Shown here piece after piece: positions 1-11,809 of a DNA stretch of 64,000 nt. This DNA comes from Malachius bipustulatus. Taxonomy: Eukaryota; Arthropoda; Insecta; Coleoptera; Melyridae. A model generated the notes under the pieces. It was not told the origin of the DNA. It searched no databases and saw nothing but the letters and a program-made list of their open reading frames with translations. Every line of letters starts with the position of its first letter. Position 1 is the first letter of the stretch. Made by a program: the position numbers and the translations under genes. Location: contig OU342634.1 of assembly GCA_910589415.1 (NCBI GenBank), positions 1,240,001 through 1,304,000 of the forward strand. The letters are read 5' to 3'.

Positions 1-2476
1 GTAAAGAACACTAAAACGTGAGAATGGAAGTCAAGAAATTGGCGGGAGGAATGAAAACCATGATAACAAGGGCACTGGCGGAAGACAGCAAAGATAGAGG
101 AAAATGGGCGTTAATGGAGAGTCAACTTAGCTGCTCCGTTACTCAGGAAGAATTTACTAGGGCAAGAAAAGAATGGGAAGAGAAAAATAAAGATTTAGCC
201 AAGGAAAATGAGATTTTAAGGAAGCATAATAAACTTCTAAAAGACAGGGCAAAAGAGAGCGAAGACAAGAGGGAACATGGGAAATGTCCAGATTGCGCGA
301 TGGAGACATGGAGGGAGAACAGAAGGAAGGTGTTAACTAGCCGAATCTCCTTCGAAAAATTTGAAGAAACTACGGAAGAAGACTGGAACAAGTCTGTTTT
401 TGGGACAGTGAAAAATGTAAAGGGTCATGTATGGGAGGCTCCTGAAGACCGCGCGATAGCTCTCCCATGCAGTAAGCAATTCGAGAGCAAAGAAGCGGAA
501 ATCGGAAGAGCTATCAGAACGTTTGGGGGAGTAAACATGCTTCTCCTCCAAAATAAAAGGGAAACAGCAGTAGCTAGGATGAAGCACTCATGGAGTTTTC
601 CAGAAGAGGACGGAAGAAATAGGGTGATAGAGAGGTACATTATGCTACCCGATAATCAAAGCAGGAACGAAAGAGCCGTTTCAAGCCGGAAATGCCTTTG
701 AGGCACTATTGACCTTAAAGAACGTCCTAAGTCAGGACGGAATAGCGAAGTTGGCACTCCCCGAGCTGAAAGGGGAAAACGCGGTCAAAATGACGAGAAT
801 GATGGAGTATACAGGTGTCCCAGCTTATTCGAAGCGGTCTCTGTAGGCCAAACGATGGACTTTTTCAAAAAACTTTTTGAAAATTCAAGTACAGGATCAC
901 AATGGCCATAATTTAAAATTATTTTGGAGTATACAGAGTGTTCCATATGACAGTGGCATATCAAAGTTATGTTTTTTTAAATGGAATGCTCCTATGTTAT
1001 TGCATTTTTAGATTGTCTGAGAAGAGAAAATAAGATTGACTTTTACAGTTGGTTTTTAAATTCAAAAGTCTTTGGGTTATAAACAAGTGAAAATCGTCAT
1101 TTTTCAAGTTCAAAGCCCTGTACAACGAAAACGGCTGAAGATAGAGAAAAACGGCTTACATGGCCCTATTTTACTTTTTCATGTACTATCCTATCATGTA
1201 GATGAAATGTTTATACACGGTGATAAAAAATTTGAAAAATTCTGAGATTTCTCCACGCGTCGCCAAATAAAAAAATCAAAGAAAGTAAAAATTTTTCTAT
1301 ACCACAGGATAGTACATAAAAAGTTAAAATAGGGACATGTAAGCCGTTTTTCTCTATCTTGAACCGTTTTCATTCTACAGGGCCTTGAACTTGGAAAATG
1401 ACGATTTTCACTTGTTTATAACTCAAAAACTTCTGAATTTAAACACCAACTGTAAAAGCCAATCCTATTTTCTCTTCTCAGACAATCTAAAAATGCAATA
1501 ACATAGGACCATTCCATTTAAAAAAACATAACTTTGATATGCCACTGTCATATGGGACACTCTGTATACTCCAAAGTAATTTTAAATTATGGCCATTGTG
1601 ATCCTGTACTTGAATTTGCAAATTTTTTTTGGAAAAAAGCAATCGTTTGGCCTACAGAGACCGCTTCGAATAAGCTGGGACACCTGTATATTCTCGGAGG
1701 GAGATATAGAAATAGAGGTATACTCTCCGGAAGATAAAACTACGTATGCGGAGGCGGGTTCTAAAAGAAAAAATTCCATAGCTGACCCAATGTCACAGGG
1801 GAAAAGAGTAAACAGGAAGGAAGCAATCCGGATAAGGGCGGGGGATGTGACATACATAGATATGCTGAAACAGCTGAAACAAGCGGTTAGCCCAGAAGAA
1901 GGAATTAAGATAGACACAGTGAGGAAGACACGGGCTGGGGAGTTACTTCTCACCGTGAAAGACGGAGCAGAATCACTGAAGAACTTACATCGGGAAATAG
2001 CGGGCAAAATGAAAGGGGTAACAGCGACGATATTGAAGAACACAGCTGTGCTCTATGTCAAGGGCATGGAAGCGACAACTACAGAAAAAGAACTCCAGGA
2101 AGCCATTGAAAAGAAGACCGAACAAAAGGGAGACATCGAGGTGCTGAACATGCGTCCGGCATACCGAGATAGACAAAACGCCACAGTGCGAATATTGAGG
2201 ACACAAGCCCAGAAAATCCTAGAGATGGGAAGAATTAGAGTTGGATGGACGGAGTGCAGAATAGTACCTAGAAAAGTAAACGACAGATGCTACAGGTGCT
2301 GGAATACTGGCCACACAAGGGATAAATGCAACGGGGTAGACAGAACGCAACTCTGCCTCAGGTGTGCACAAGGGGGGCATAAGGTAGCGGAATGCAAGAA
2401 CGAGGCCTTCTGTATCCAGTGCGAAAGAGTGGGCCACGCTACAGGCGCAGCGGTCTGTGGCAGAAGTCAAGAGTAG
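1..2476 (+). pseudogene. E1 ORF1 (gag-like nucleic-acid-binding protein), broken
   Basis: ORF1 proteins of R1-clade elements bind element RNA and guide the complex to the target. Here the first readable block (24-701) is lysine/glutamate-rich and coiled-coil-like, with a CxxC pair near codon 92. A +1 shift at about 650-676 is needed to continue into a segment resembling E3 ORF1 (KLALP stretch at 751). The frame is then split by the foldback at 808-1690 and resumes to 2476, ending in three knuckles of C-x2-C-x4-H-x4-C type (the last with x6) at about 2289-2458. An in-frame stop at 12-14 precedes the block, so the true start lies off-window or is destroyed. Assignment is firm; the product is not functional. 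Confidence 0.8.
808..1690. mobile_element. Foldback MITE with mariner-like ends inserted in E1 ORF1
   Basis: The two halves are near-complete inverted copies of one another: the left end reads TACAGGTGTCCCAGCTTATT and the right end is its complement, with homology continuing for about 400 bp to a centre near 1250. Both ends are flanked by TA (808-809 and 1689-1690), the target duplication of Tc1/mariner elements. No ORF for a transposase is present. The insertion separates two parts of ORF1 that are homologous to adjacent parts of the intact ORF1 in sister copies, so it postdates the retrotransposon. Confidence 0.8.
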
Positions 2477-2477
2477 C

Positions 2478-5332
2478 ATTCAATATAACACAAATAACCG
2501 TAGACAGGACGAGAGTGCCCCACGACCTGCTCTACAAACATTGCAAGGAGGCCAAGACAGATATAATACTGGTTTGTGAACCTAATAAGAGAGTAACTAG
2601 GCTAGAACGGAGTGGATCACAGATGCTGAAAGCGTCGTGGCGGTGAAGGTGATAAATCGAAACCTCCAAATCGGGGGGATAAAAAAAGGGAAAGGCTACG
2701 TGAGCTTGAAAGTGGAAAATATCAATATATTCTGCTGCTACGCGTCACCCAACGCAGAAATAGAAGAGTTCAATAGATTACTCGAAGACCTGACGGAGAA
2801 TAGCCGGGGGAAGAGATGCGTAATAGCCGGGGATTTTAATGCGAAATCGCCGATGTGGGGCGGACAGAACCAGAACAGAAGAGGTGAAATTCTGACGGAC
2901 TGGCTGGCCTCAAACAGGATGGAAGTGGCCAACAGGGGAGACAGCCCGACATTTGATAGAGGAAGAGGCAGCTCTCACATAGACATAACGGTGACAAGCG
3001 AGGGAATGAGTGAGGAAGTAAGGGAGTGGAAGGTGTCGGAGGAGGAAACGATGAGTGGCCATAAGTACATTAGGTAATTAGAGAAGAGGTTATGAGAAGC
3101 ACCATAAACATGGAAAAGGCGAAGGAAGAGCTGCAAAAGCAAATGCAGGAAGTAGGTGAAGGGAAACAACACACCCCAGAGGAAATCACACGATTCATTA
3201 TGCGGTCCCAGAAGGCAGGTACGAGAACGAGGAAGGTAAATACGAATAGTGTTTACTGGTGGAACGATGAGCTGGAGGAGACCAGGAGCGCATCGGAACG
3301 GGCCAGGAGAAGGATGCAGAGGTGTAGGAGAAGCGGTAGAGTGGAAGAGTTGAATGCTGCCGTAAGGGAGACGGAAGAACTGAAAAAGCAGTATAAAAAA
3401 CTGATAAAACAGTCCAAGAGAGCAAAGTGGAGGAGTTTGTGCGAGGAGGCCGAGCAAAATATATGGGGCGACGCCTATAAGATAACGATGAAAGGACTTA
3501 AGCAGCTGACCCCCCCCCACGAGCCATCGAAGGAAATAAGGCAGAGGATAGTAGCAATACTTATCCCGACAGATGAACCCAGAAGGACAATTGAATGTAA
3601 CATCAGGAGCTGCCCAGAATTCACAATAGAGGAAGTAAAAAAAGCCGCGGCACGCATCAAAACAAGGAAGGCCCCGGGAATTGATGGCATAACACCAGGC
3701 ATGCTGAAAATGACAATCGAAGCATACCCGGAATACGGACAGGAAGTGTTCGACTCCCTACTGCGGAGCGGCGAATTCCCAAAAATATGGAAGGTGGCAA
3801 GATTGGTCCTGCTGTGGAAGGGTAAGGGAGATCTGGAGGAGGCAGCGTCATACAGGCCGATATGCCTCCTAAATACCTTGGGGAAGCTCTATGAGAGACT
3901 TCTGCTTGGCAGACTTGTGGGAGAGCTCGAGGAGAATAGATCCATCTCAGAGAACCAGTACGGTTTCAGAAAGGGGAAGTCTACTTTGGACGCGGTGGAG
4001 GCGGTCATGGAGGAGGCAAAGAGGGCCAAGTTTGGTTGCAGAGGGAAACCAGGGCTGTGCGCATTAATCACCCTCGATGTGAAAAATGCTTTGAAGTTAA
4101 GTACCTTAGAAAGATACTTAACAGTTACTTCTCAGAAAGGAGCCTGCTTGAGAGAGGTAAAGAAGTTCCGGTAAGGAGGGGGGTCCCACAAGGCTCCATC
4201 TTGGGTCCAACCCTCTGGAATGTTATGTATGATGGAGTCCTGAGATTGATGATACCGCACGGAGTAAAAATTGTGGCGTTCGCTGACGACTTGGCGATAG
4301 TGGTTGGTGCACCCACGAGCGGATCACTGAAAGAGCGCGGGAACAAGGCCTTAGACAGGGTAACCGCGTGGTTGAACAACAAAGGACTGAGCCTCGCTCC
4401 CCAAAAAACAGAAGCGATGGTGTTCACAAACTCCAGAAAGGCTGGAAGTAAAATTCAGAGTTAGCGGAGTAGAGGTAAAGGCGGGAAAGGAGTTAAAATA
4501 CCTTGGTGTGACGCTGGATAGTAAGACCATCTTTGGGAAACAAGTGGAGGCATCAGTCAGGAAAGCGATGAGAACACTGTCGGCGCTCGGTGGAGTAATG
4601 CCGAGAGTGGGAGGGCCGAGCTCGAGGAAAAGGAAATTGCTGGCGGCGGTGACCCAGTCGACAGCACTGTACGCGATCCCAATATGGCATGGGGCACTAC
4701 GAATCAGGAAATACCAGGAGATGATGACCTCATTGCAGAGGCAAGCTCTGCTGAGAGTGACGGCAGCATATAGAACGGTCTCGACAGTGGCGCTCTGTGT
4801 GGTTGGAGGGATGCTACCAATAAACGAAGTTATAGCAAATAGAGTGGATCAACACGCACAGAGGGACAAACCGGATAAGAAACCGGGGAAACAACTCCAA
4901 AAGGAAGCGGTCGAGAGGTGGCAGAGGGAATGGTCCTGTGGCAACAAGGGGGAGTGGACGAGGACGCTCATCCCGGAAGTTGGAAAGTGGTTGGAGATGA
5001 GGGGAGAGGTCGACCACTATAGCACGCAGGCCCTGACGGGGCATGGATCGTTCGGGGTATACCGGAAGAGGATCGGGAAGGCGGAGGACGACAAATGCGC
5101 GTATTGCGGGGAGGCGGATACTCCGGACCATACTCTCTTCCGATGCGAGAGATGGGAGAGGAATAGAGAGGAGATCAGGTTGGAACTTGGCGAAGAAATG
5201 GATAAAAGAAATGTGGCGAAGAGGATGTCCAGTTCGAGGGAGGATTGTAGAAGGATACTGAGATATATGAGCGAGATAATGAAGATCAAATGCAGGGAGG
5301 AGATAGAAATGAAGGGAGCTAGGAGAGGATAA
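2478..5332 (+). pseudogene. E1 ORF2 (AP-endonuclease / reverse transcriptase), broken
   Basis: ORF2 of R1-clade elements nicks the target and copies the RNA there. Visible parts: endonuclease with GDFNAKSPMWGG (2830) and SHIDITV, but the SDH catalytic motif reads SGH (about 3055) and a stop follows at 3075-3077; reverse transcriptase from 3092 with KAPGIDG, NQYGFRKGKST and RRGVPQGS, catalytic FADDL near 4280; C-terminal CxxC-x7-H-x4-C near 5098. Breaks: frame change near 2640, stop and shift near 3077, a deletion of about 55 bp after 4092 relative to E7 (removing the residues after DVKNA), and a 2-bp loss at about 4440. The endonuclease change alone would be expected to abolish nicking. Confidence 0.85.
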
Positions 5333-5410
5333 AGGGAGAGACGCGTCGGGACGGGAGCCTCTATAGGGTATTACCTCGACGCGATCAAAAACTCCAGAAG
5401 ATGGAGGGGT

Positions 5411-5495
5411 TTTAGCCGGTAGGTGCCCAGGCTTCACCTGGGTAAGTCCGGCACTACCCGGGGAAGGAGGAACCACCCCGGGTGTCCTATGAGGA
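5411..5495 (+). other. Structured 3' UTR of E1 (three predicted helices)
   Basis: An outer stem GCCGG (5415-5419) / CCGGC (5448-5452) encloses a perfect hairpin CCCAGG / CCTGGG (5426-5431, 5437-5442). A second arm ACCCGGGG (5456-5463) pairs with CCCCGGGT (5476-5483). The same layout recurs in E2, E4 and E7, with base changes that keep pairing in E4. In related elements (R1, R2, SART1) the 3' UTR is the RNA recognised by the reverse transcriptase; that role here is inferred. Confidence 0.65.
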
Positions 5496-5519
5496 TTTCC
5501 CCTCCGAAAAAAAAAAAAA

Positions 5520-5570
5520 GGTCCGGTCCGGTCCGGTCAGGTCAGGTCAGGTCAGGTCAGGTCAGGTCGG
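5520..5570 (+). repeat. Telomere-type repeat tract 1 (GGTCC/GGTCA, about 10 units)
   Basis: Directly follows the poly(A) of E1: three GGTCC units, then six GGTCA units, then GGTCG. GGTCA in register is the beetle telomere repeat TCAGG on its G-rich strand. The 5' end of E2 begins at its right edge. Confidence 0.9.
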
Positions 5571-6338
5571 GGGCCCAAGGGTGGCATCGGGCCTCGGGGT
5601 GCTACAGCGGCTGTCGAGCTACCGCTGCAAGCACAAAATCCCGGGAAATGCCCACTGAAGCGCGCAATACTGGATTCAAACAGTGCGTGCACAGCTCTGC
5701 CATCAAATCCTACTCTCACGTCCACGTCGTGGTCCCTGGAAATGACACCGATTCAAAGGTGTGCAGCTAACGAGGGAGGGTGTACAGGCGAGTCCCGGCG
5801 CCGTAAAACTGGAAACCTCGACTCCAAAAGGGTTCACATCTGGTGGGTACGGGCATGGCAACCCCGGGGTACCTTGCTGAGGCTCGCTCTCTCCAACATC
5901 TCTAACTAGCTGTGAACGGGCCTCTTAAACTTCTTCATCTGTGTTCGTTCTTCTGTGTTGTCCGCCAACCTCGGCAAACCTCCAATTTCCTCTTCCTCTA
6001 CCTCAGGGCCCATTCGAGCGGTATTCGAATGGGACGGGACTTGGCAAGCCCGAGGCGCCCTAGCTACGGCGTGGGGAGAGCCACCCACACGTAAAACCGT
6101 AACTCCACCCCGTGCTTCAAAAACCCTGTGAGAGGCGACACAGTGGTACGTCGTACGGGAATGGGAACGGGGGGCTTGCCTTAAATGGCCGGCCTATGAG
6201 AAGGAAACTCTATAAAACCCAGGACAGACCTGTAAAAAGCTGTGGGGCACCAGGCACACCCCACAGTATAAGTGCCCCTGCTCCGGGATGAGCGTCACCC
6301 GGGGCTTGAATCATCGTCTCATACTCGTGGGAAAAAAA
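5571..6338 (+). promoter_or_regulatory. E2 5' UTR
   Basis: GC-rich, non-coding and pyrimidine-rich in its second half. It contains a long hairpin, CCCATTCGA (6009-6017) pairing with the sequence around TTCGAATGGG (6023-6032), and a block shared with E3-E5. Just before ORF1 lies a GTGGGG/CCCCAC hairpin (about 6242-6264). Non-LTR elements of this clade usually carry an internal promoter here; promoter function is inferred from position only. Confidence 0.5.
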
Positions 6339-8482
6339 ATGGAGAATACCCAAAAAACAGAAGAGGCTGAGAAGGTGACTCCCTTTAAAAGTCCAGTATA
6401 ATCAAGCGAACACCACCACAGGAGGCCACAACTACGGGACCACTCGACGCAACAGGGAAAAATGAAGCAAACCTTCAGGTGAAGGAAGTGGAGGAGAGCT
6501 CCGAACACCCCCCGACGACAACGAAGGGAATGAAGACACAGGGAATAGGAGACAATAGTCTTAGGAGGAGAATCCTAGTCACGACTCTGCCACATTCAAC
6601 GGATGGTCGTGAAGGGACAGGCCCACAAACCCCGGCAAGTTCCCCGGACACCCCAATCTTCCATACACCTGGAGAATCCAGGTGGGCGGACGAGGAACTG
6701 GAAACCAGCCCCATATACCAGCTAGCAGACCCTGGTCCAATCCATCAAACTGACGATGTTAACGGGGATAAGGATGATGATTTCCTGGACCTTACAGAGG
6801 AGCAGGAACCAGAGACAAGAGAAGCTAGAGATCCGGTACTTTCCATTAGGAGACCTAGCAAGAAAAGGAGGTTTCATAAGAGCCCGACACCCCCCAACTG
6901 CACAATAGCAAACGCAGACAAGATCTGGTACTACCTGAATAAATTGACTAAGGAAGTGGGAACGCTCGAAAACTCAATAGAGCGGAATACACAAGTTAAA
7001 GTGAAGGACAGTACTAAAAGACTCAGATCCATTATAAGCGAGATTAACGGGAACAGATTCAAACAACTCTTCTCTGTCGAGCAAAAAGAGGAACAAAAGG
7101 ACCAAGAACTAGTTAGCCAGCTCAACAAGGCAGAACTGGAAATAAAAACCTGCAAGGAGGAGATTGAGAGTCTTAAGAAAAGACTGGAAGCGGCGGAGAA
7201 AAGAGCGAGCACCGCGGTAAATCAACAGGTCCAGGTAAATAGCAGCACCCAAACCAACTGGTGGAACAGAGGGCTGAAGGAGATAAACTCAACACATGTA
7301 GGAGAAGTCCATAGCCTAGAAGACTGGAGGAACATTCAGGGACTGACATGGAAAGAGGAAGCCTACACGAAGTGCGAAGTCCGGGCAGGTAACCCCCTGG
7401 CAACGAAAGATGCAGTCGCGAAGGTAGTCCTAGTCGAACCGGATGACGGGATAATGGACAAAGGTATACAAAGAATGTACAAAGACCGTTTCCCGGAACT
7501 ACTAGAAGTCAAGGAGGAGTTCCAAGTGATAGAGCAAACATCCAGGATAAAATCCAGGAACGAGGAAGTACAGGTGAAAAGGAAAGTAAATAAAATCACC
7601 CAAAAAGGAACGGAGGAAGACTTGTGGGACAAGCTAGTCCAACTGAGGGATGAGGTTGAAGGAACCGAATATGTCGCTATCCATCAAGTGAAAAATATGG
7701 ACATACTGAAATTGAGAAAGATGGCTGAAACGATCTTCCATAACCAAGAGACGAAGGTGGTAATATATACCACGCAAAATCAACCGAACACACAGAGACC
7801 TGCCAAGGAGTTTAAACAAACAAATGCCATGGTGGTGGAAGAGCAGGGCAAAAACTACAGGGACATGCTAACATCATTAAGAGAAACAATACAAGATGGC
7901 CCTCTAAAGGACTGCATCAGAAGAGTTAGAAGCAGTAAAGAAGGTAAGCTACTCATCGTTACAGACAAGGACGATAAGGCGAGGAAAAAACTTGAAGAAG
8001 CCATACTTCTTAAGCTAAAATCCAGAACATATACCGGACTCAAACGTCGAGGTGGGGGAACTAAGGCCAAATGCCAATTACACACAGGCGGCGACGATAA
8101 GAGTAGATGCTAGAACAGCAAAAAGACTCCTAATAGAGAAGACCATCAAAATAGGTCTAACGAACTGCCAGATTAGAAGGAGGCTGGCAGTAAATAGATG
8201 CGGGAAATGCTGGTCGTACGATCACAATACCAGAGACTGCAAGGGCCCAGACAGGAGGAAGGCGTGCATGAGATGCGGGGAAGAAGGCCACAAAGTCGCG
8301 ACCTGCAAATTAAGGATGAAAGATGCACAAATTGCAACGAGGCAGGACACTCGCTCGGTAGCGGAAAGTGCAAAGCCTTCAAAAGGGCCCTATCGAGAGC
8401 AAAGGCAGTAGACAGCCAGAATAACAGCTACCAGGGAGGACAAACAACCCCAGAGGCCAACACTACACACTCGCATTCATAG
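6339..8482 (+). pseudogene. E2 ORF1 (coiled coil plus three CCHC knuckles), frameshifted
   Basis: A likely start ATG at 6339 opens a short frame that stops at a TAA just after codon 20; the main frame is open from about 6410 to 8113. Features: acidic, proline-rich N-terminal part; a motif around SIERNTQVKVKDSTKRLRS also seen in E3; a strong coiled coil at about 7090-7215; then knuckles of C-x2-C-x4-H-x4-C type at 8198-8290 and a third, degenerate one. Two further frame changes (about 8050 and 8312) are needed to read all three knuckles. Length after correction (about 700 codons) suits SART/TRAS ORF1. Confidence 0.8.
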
Positions 8483-8485
8483 TCC

Positions 8486-11400
8486 TGCAAATAAACACGA
8501 TGAAGAGCCGGGCAACCCAAGACCTAGCGTTTGCCACGGCGAGAGCAAATAAAGCAAATATTCTACTGATAAGAAGGAAGAGTGCAAAAATACCCCAAAA
8601 AGGCCCAACAAACCCGGTTCAGAGAAGCGGATCAGAGACAAAGACAAACACTCCACATTAAAATGTCCTCCTTTAAAGTTATACAAGCTAACGTTAACAG
8701 AAGTCAAAAGGCACACGACTGCCTGGAAGTGACAGCCATGAAAAATCAAGCTGACTTCCTGACGATAAGCGAACCAAACAGGAAGAAAAGGGGAAAAAAC
8801 GTTTACGTAAACTTAGAAAAATCAGCGATGATAATAGACTACAGTAGGAAGTACAACGTCTACGGCACTAAAGAAGGCAGCTGTTATATATGTGTAGAGA
8901 CAGACATGGGATATCTAGTGTCGGTCTATCTAAGCCCAAACTCCACAATGGACAGCTTTGAGTCTAACCTAGAAGAACTGGCAAATATGATAAAAAGAGT
9001 CAACAAAGAAATAATAATAACAGGAGACTTCACTGCAAAACATACATATTGGGGATCAAAGGTAACCGATAAAAGAGGACAAACTCTCTTAGACTGGATG
9101 CAGCCACTAGAACTGTACGTGATAAATAAAGGCAAAAAACCGACAATGATAAGAAAAAACTGCTCTTCTCGGGTGGATATCACTATGTCCACGGAGAGAA
9201 TATATGGCAAAAACACGGTGTGGCAAGTACTAGATGATGAAACCATGAGCGATCATGCCCATATACTTATTGAATTCCAGGGCGGTAAAAGCCCTAATAA
9301 ACACAACTGGGTACACGGAAACATAGATAGCCAGCGCCTTGCCGAATACTTCAGCAAGTCCATAGAACTACGAAGAAATAGAAGACAGGATGATAAGGAG
9401 TTAGAGAAAATAATGAAGAAAGACTACAAGGAGACAACACCCCTCATAATAACGAATAAAGATTACAAGACCCCGTACTGGTGGAGCGACTCCGTATAAA
9501 CAAAGATATTGGAATGCAGGGAGCAAAGGAGAAGATATCAGAGAATTACGAGAAACGATACCCTAAGAGAACAAATGTTTGAAGAATACACACATAGACG
9601 CAAAGAACTTCGGAAGGAAATCACACAATCGAAAAGAAAAAAGTGGGAACAAATATGCGACCAATTAGAAGGTGACATCTTTGGAGATGCATATAAAATA
9701 GTTAAAAACCAAATGAAAGACCCAATCCCCAGGACTGTCCTGGAGATCAACGAAAAGGAGAGAATCTTCCAGGAAATGTTTATAATAGATACGGACAGAC
9801 CTGAACCCAGAACACCGGAAGCCAGACAAGAAACGACTCCAATAGATGAGGATGAAATAATCAGAGCATCTAACAGAATAAAAAATGGCAAGTCCCCGGG
9901 GCCAGATGGCATCCCACCGGAGGCAATAAAAACACTTTTAAAATCTAATACAGACTTCTTTAGGGGATTCTTTACCACATACCTAAATAGAAATATAGTT
10001 CCGAGGGAGTGGAAAGAAACTAAGTTTATTCTTATTGAAAAACCAAAAAAGACAGAAGATAGTAATAAGAAATACCGCCCTATCTGCCTGATAAACGTAA
10101 TCGGGAAAGTCTATGAAAACTTAATAAACGACAGATTACTGAAAGAGATTGCCGAAAGGGACGACTTTCACCCCAACCAATATGGTTTTAGAAAGGGAAG
10201 AGCAACAACACACGCCATAGAGAAAGTAATCAACATAGTCAAAGAGGGAAATGCACAGAACAAAATATGGAGTGCCCTTGTATTAATAGATGTTGAGAAC
10301 GCCTTCAACTCGGCTTCGTGGAACTTAATCATAGAAAAGTTGAAAAGAAAACACATCTCCAACTATCTGGTGAACATCATAGAATCATACCTGAGCGACA
10401 GGTCAGTATTTATAGACAAGAGAGTCGAAAAAACCATAAGTGGGGGGGTTCCACAGGGATCGGTCTTAGGCGCGACCCTGTGGAACATACTTTAGGATGA
10501 TGTCATGAAAATAAAGATACCTGAAGGATCACACCTAATCTGCTACGCGGACGATATCGCAGTAGTTACTGTGGCAAAAGAACCAGAGGAACTGAAACAA
10601 AAGGTCAATCAAACACTCCAGAACCTATCACGATGGCTAGAAGAGACACAACTGAAGGCCGCCCCATCCAAAACAACAGCGGTGATTTTTAATTTGAGCC
10701 CCAAGGACATACACTTCAAGATGAAGGACCAGATAATAAAACCAGACAAGTCAGTAAATTATCTTGGTGTTACAATAGATTATGGCATAACATTTAGCCT
10801 CCATGTGGAGAGTCTGCGAGAAAGCAACAAAAATCAGCAAGGCGATAAGCGGGATCCTACCAAACACCCGAGCTCCCTCAACAAAAAAAGGAGAATACTG
10901 AATGCGTCTGTACAGTCAGTAATAATGTACGCAGCAAATATATGGCTCCCAGCGCTTAAAGTCAAGAGAAATAGACAGAGGATAGATGCGTGCCAACGCA
11001 CAATAGCAATAAGAACCTGTTGTGCCTACAGGACTGCTTCAAGGGAAGCAGCACTGGTACTGGCTGGCATTATACCCCTTCACCTGATGGCCAAAGAAAG
11101 AGCAGAACTCCACCAAATGGGAAGGGCTAGCAAAACAACCAAACGAGAGAAGAGGAAAGAGATAATAGACGAATGGCAGAAAGAGTGGGAAACGACCGAA
11201 AACGCAGCCTGGACACGGACACTGATACCGGATATAAGACCTTGGCTGAAGTGCAGATTCCGTAATCTGGATTATTACTCGACACAATGCATGACCGGAC
11301 ACGGTTGCTTCGGCAAATATAGGGCCAGAATAAAAAAGCAGGATACAGAAAAATGCGAGTACTGCGATTCATACCTACACGATGCAGAACATACACTCTT

Positions 11401-11572
11401 CCACTGTAGGAAATTCGAAGAGGAAAGAGATAGGCTTGCCAGACTGATCGGCAGCCGAATAACCCCGGAAAATTTAGTTGGAAATATGATGGAGAGTGAG
11501 GACAAGTGGAATAACATAATAGAGTACATGAAGGAAATTATGAAGGTCAAAGAGGCAGACGAACACAGATAG
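8486..11572 (+). pseudogene. E2 ORF2 (endonuclease-RT), two in-frame stops; doubled 5' start
   Basis: The main frame starts at ATG 8663 and ends at TAG 11570-11572. Endonuclease motifs: GDFTAKHTYWG (9023; Asn replaced by Thr), RVDITM, and an intact MSDHAHI (about 9245). RT motifs: GKSPGPDG (9891), YGFRKGR, GGVPQGSVLG, and YADDI (10542) for catalysis. The C-terminal knuckle CEYC-x8-H-x4-C lies near 11355. Stops at 9497-9499 and 10493-10495 (the latter replaces the Tyr of a LYDDV motif). A local out-of-frame stretch at about 10815-10870 is compensated within 20 codons. Upstream, 8466-8580 encodes a second, different endonuclease N terminus, suggesting a chimera. Confidence 0.85.
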
Positions 11573-11745
11573 ATTGAGACAATTTGCTGGACCTGATGTT
11601 AGGTAGAAATACGGTTCCGGGTCCAGCAAAGAGAAGAAGGAGGGGGTTTAGCCGGTAGGTAAGCCTGGGTAAGTCCGGCACTACCCGGGGAGGGAGGAAC
11701 CAGCCCGGGTGTCCATGAGATTCCCCCTCCACCACAAAAAAAAAA

Positions 11746-11809
11746 GGTCAGGTCAGGTCAGGTCCGGTCCAGTCCGGTCAGGTCCGGTCCGGTTAGGTCA
11801 GGTCAGGTC
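11746..11809 (+). repeat. Telomere-type repeat tract 2 (about 13 units)
   Basis: Begins with three GGTCA units after the E2 poly(A), then mixed GGTCC, one CAGTC variant and one GGTTA unit (the ancestral insect TTAGG repeat), ending in GGTC at the first base of E3. Confidence 0.9.

Larger units (their letters stand above)
1..5519 (+). mobile_element. E1: telomere-associated R1-clade (SART-like) non-LTR retrotransposon, 5' end outside window
   Basis: Contains, in order, an ORF1 remnant with three CCHC knuckles, an ORF2 remnant (endonuclease, reverse transcriptase, terminal CCHC), a structured 3' UTR and a poly(A) run at 5507-5519 that passes directly into GGTCC/GGTCA repeats. This layout and target match the telomere-specific SART/TRAS group of the R1 clade; the sense strand lies on the G-rich telomere strand, as in SART-type elements. 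The copy is dead: an 880-bp foldback sits in ORF1 and ORF2 has several frame breaks. It is very close in sequence to E7 (28,452-30,673), so the two belong to one subfamily. The left end runs off the window. Confidence 0.85.
5571..11745 (+). mobile_element. E2: near full-length telomere-associated R1-clade retrotransposon
   Basis: Bounded by telomere-type tracts on both sides: 5' UTR 5571 to about 6338, ORF1, ORF2, 3' UTR and poly(A) at 11736-11745. It is the best preserved copy in the array: ORF2 from 8663 stays in one frame for about 970 codons with two stops. Its 5' UTR shares a block with E3-E5 (consensus around CCCGGGGTACCTTGCTGA, 5863-5880). The 3' UTR carries the outer GCCGG/CCGGC stem (11651-11655, 11675-11679) and the following ACCCGGGG/CCCGGGT arm, like E1. 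Confidence 0.88.

Noticed and set aside
143..640. Minus-strand open frames opposite E1 ORF1 and similar antisense frames throughout the array
   Set aside because: Antisense shadows of A/G-rich ORF1 and ORF2; no domains.
5423..5770. Open frame across the telomere tract (Gly/Val/Arg repeats)
   Set aside because: Simply the translation of (GGTCA)n plus UTR sequence.
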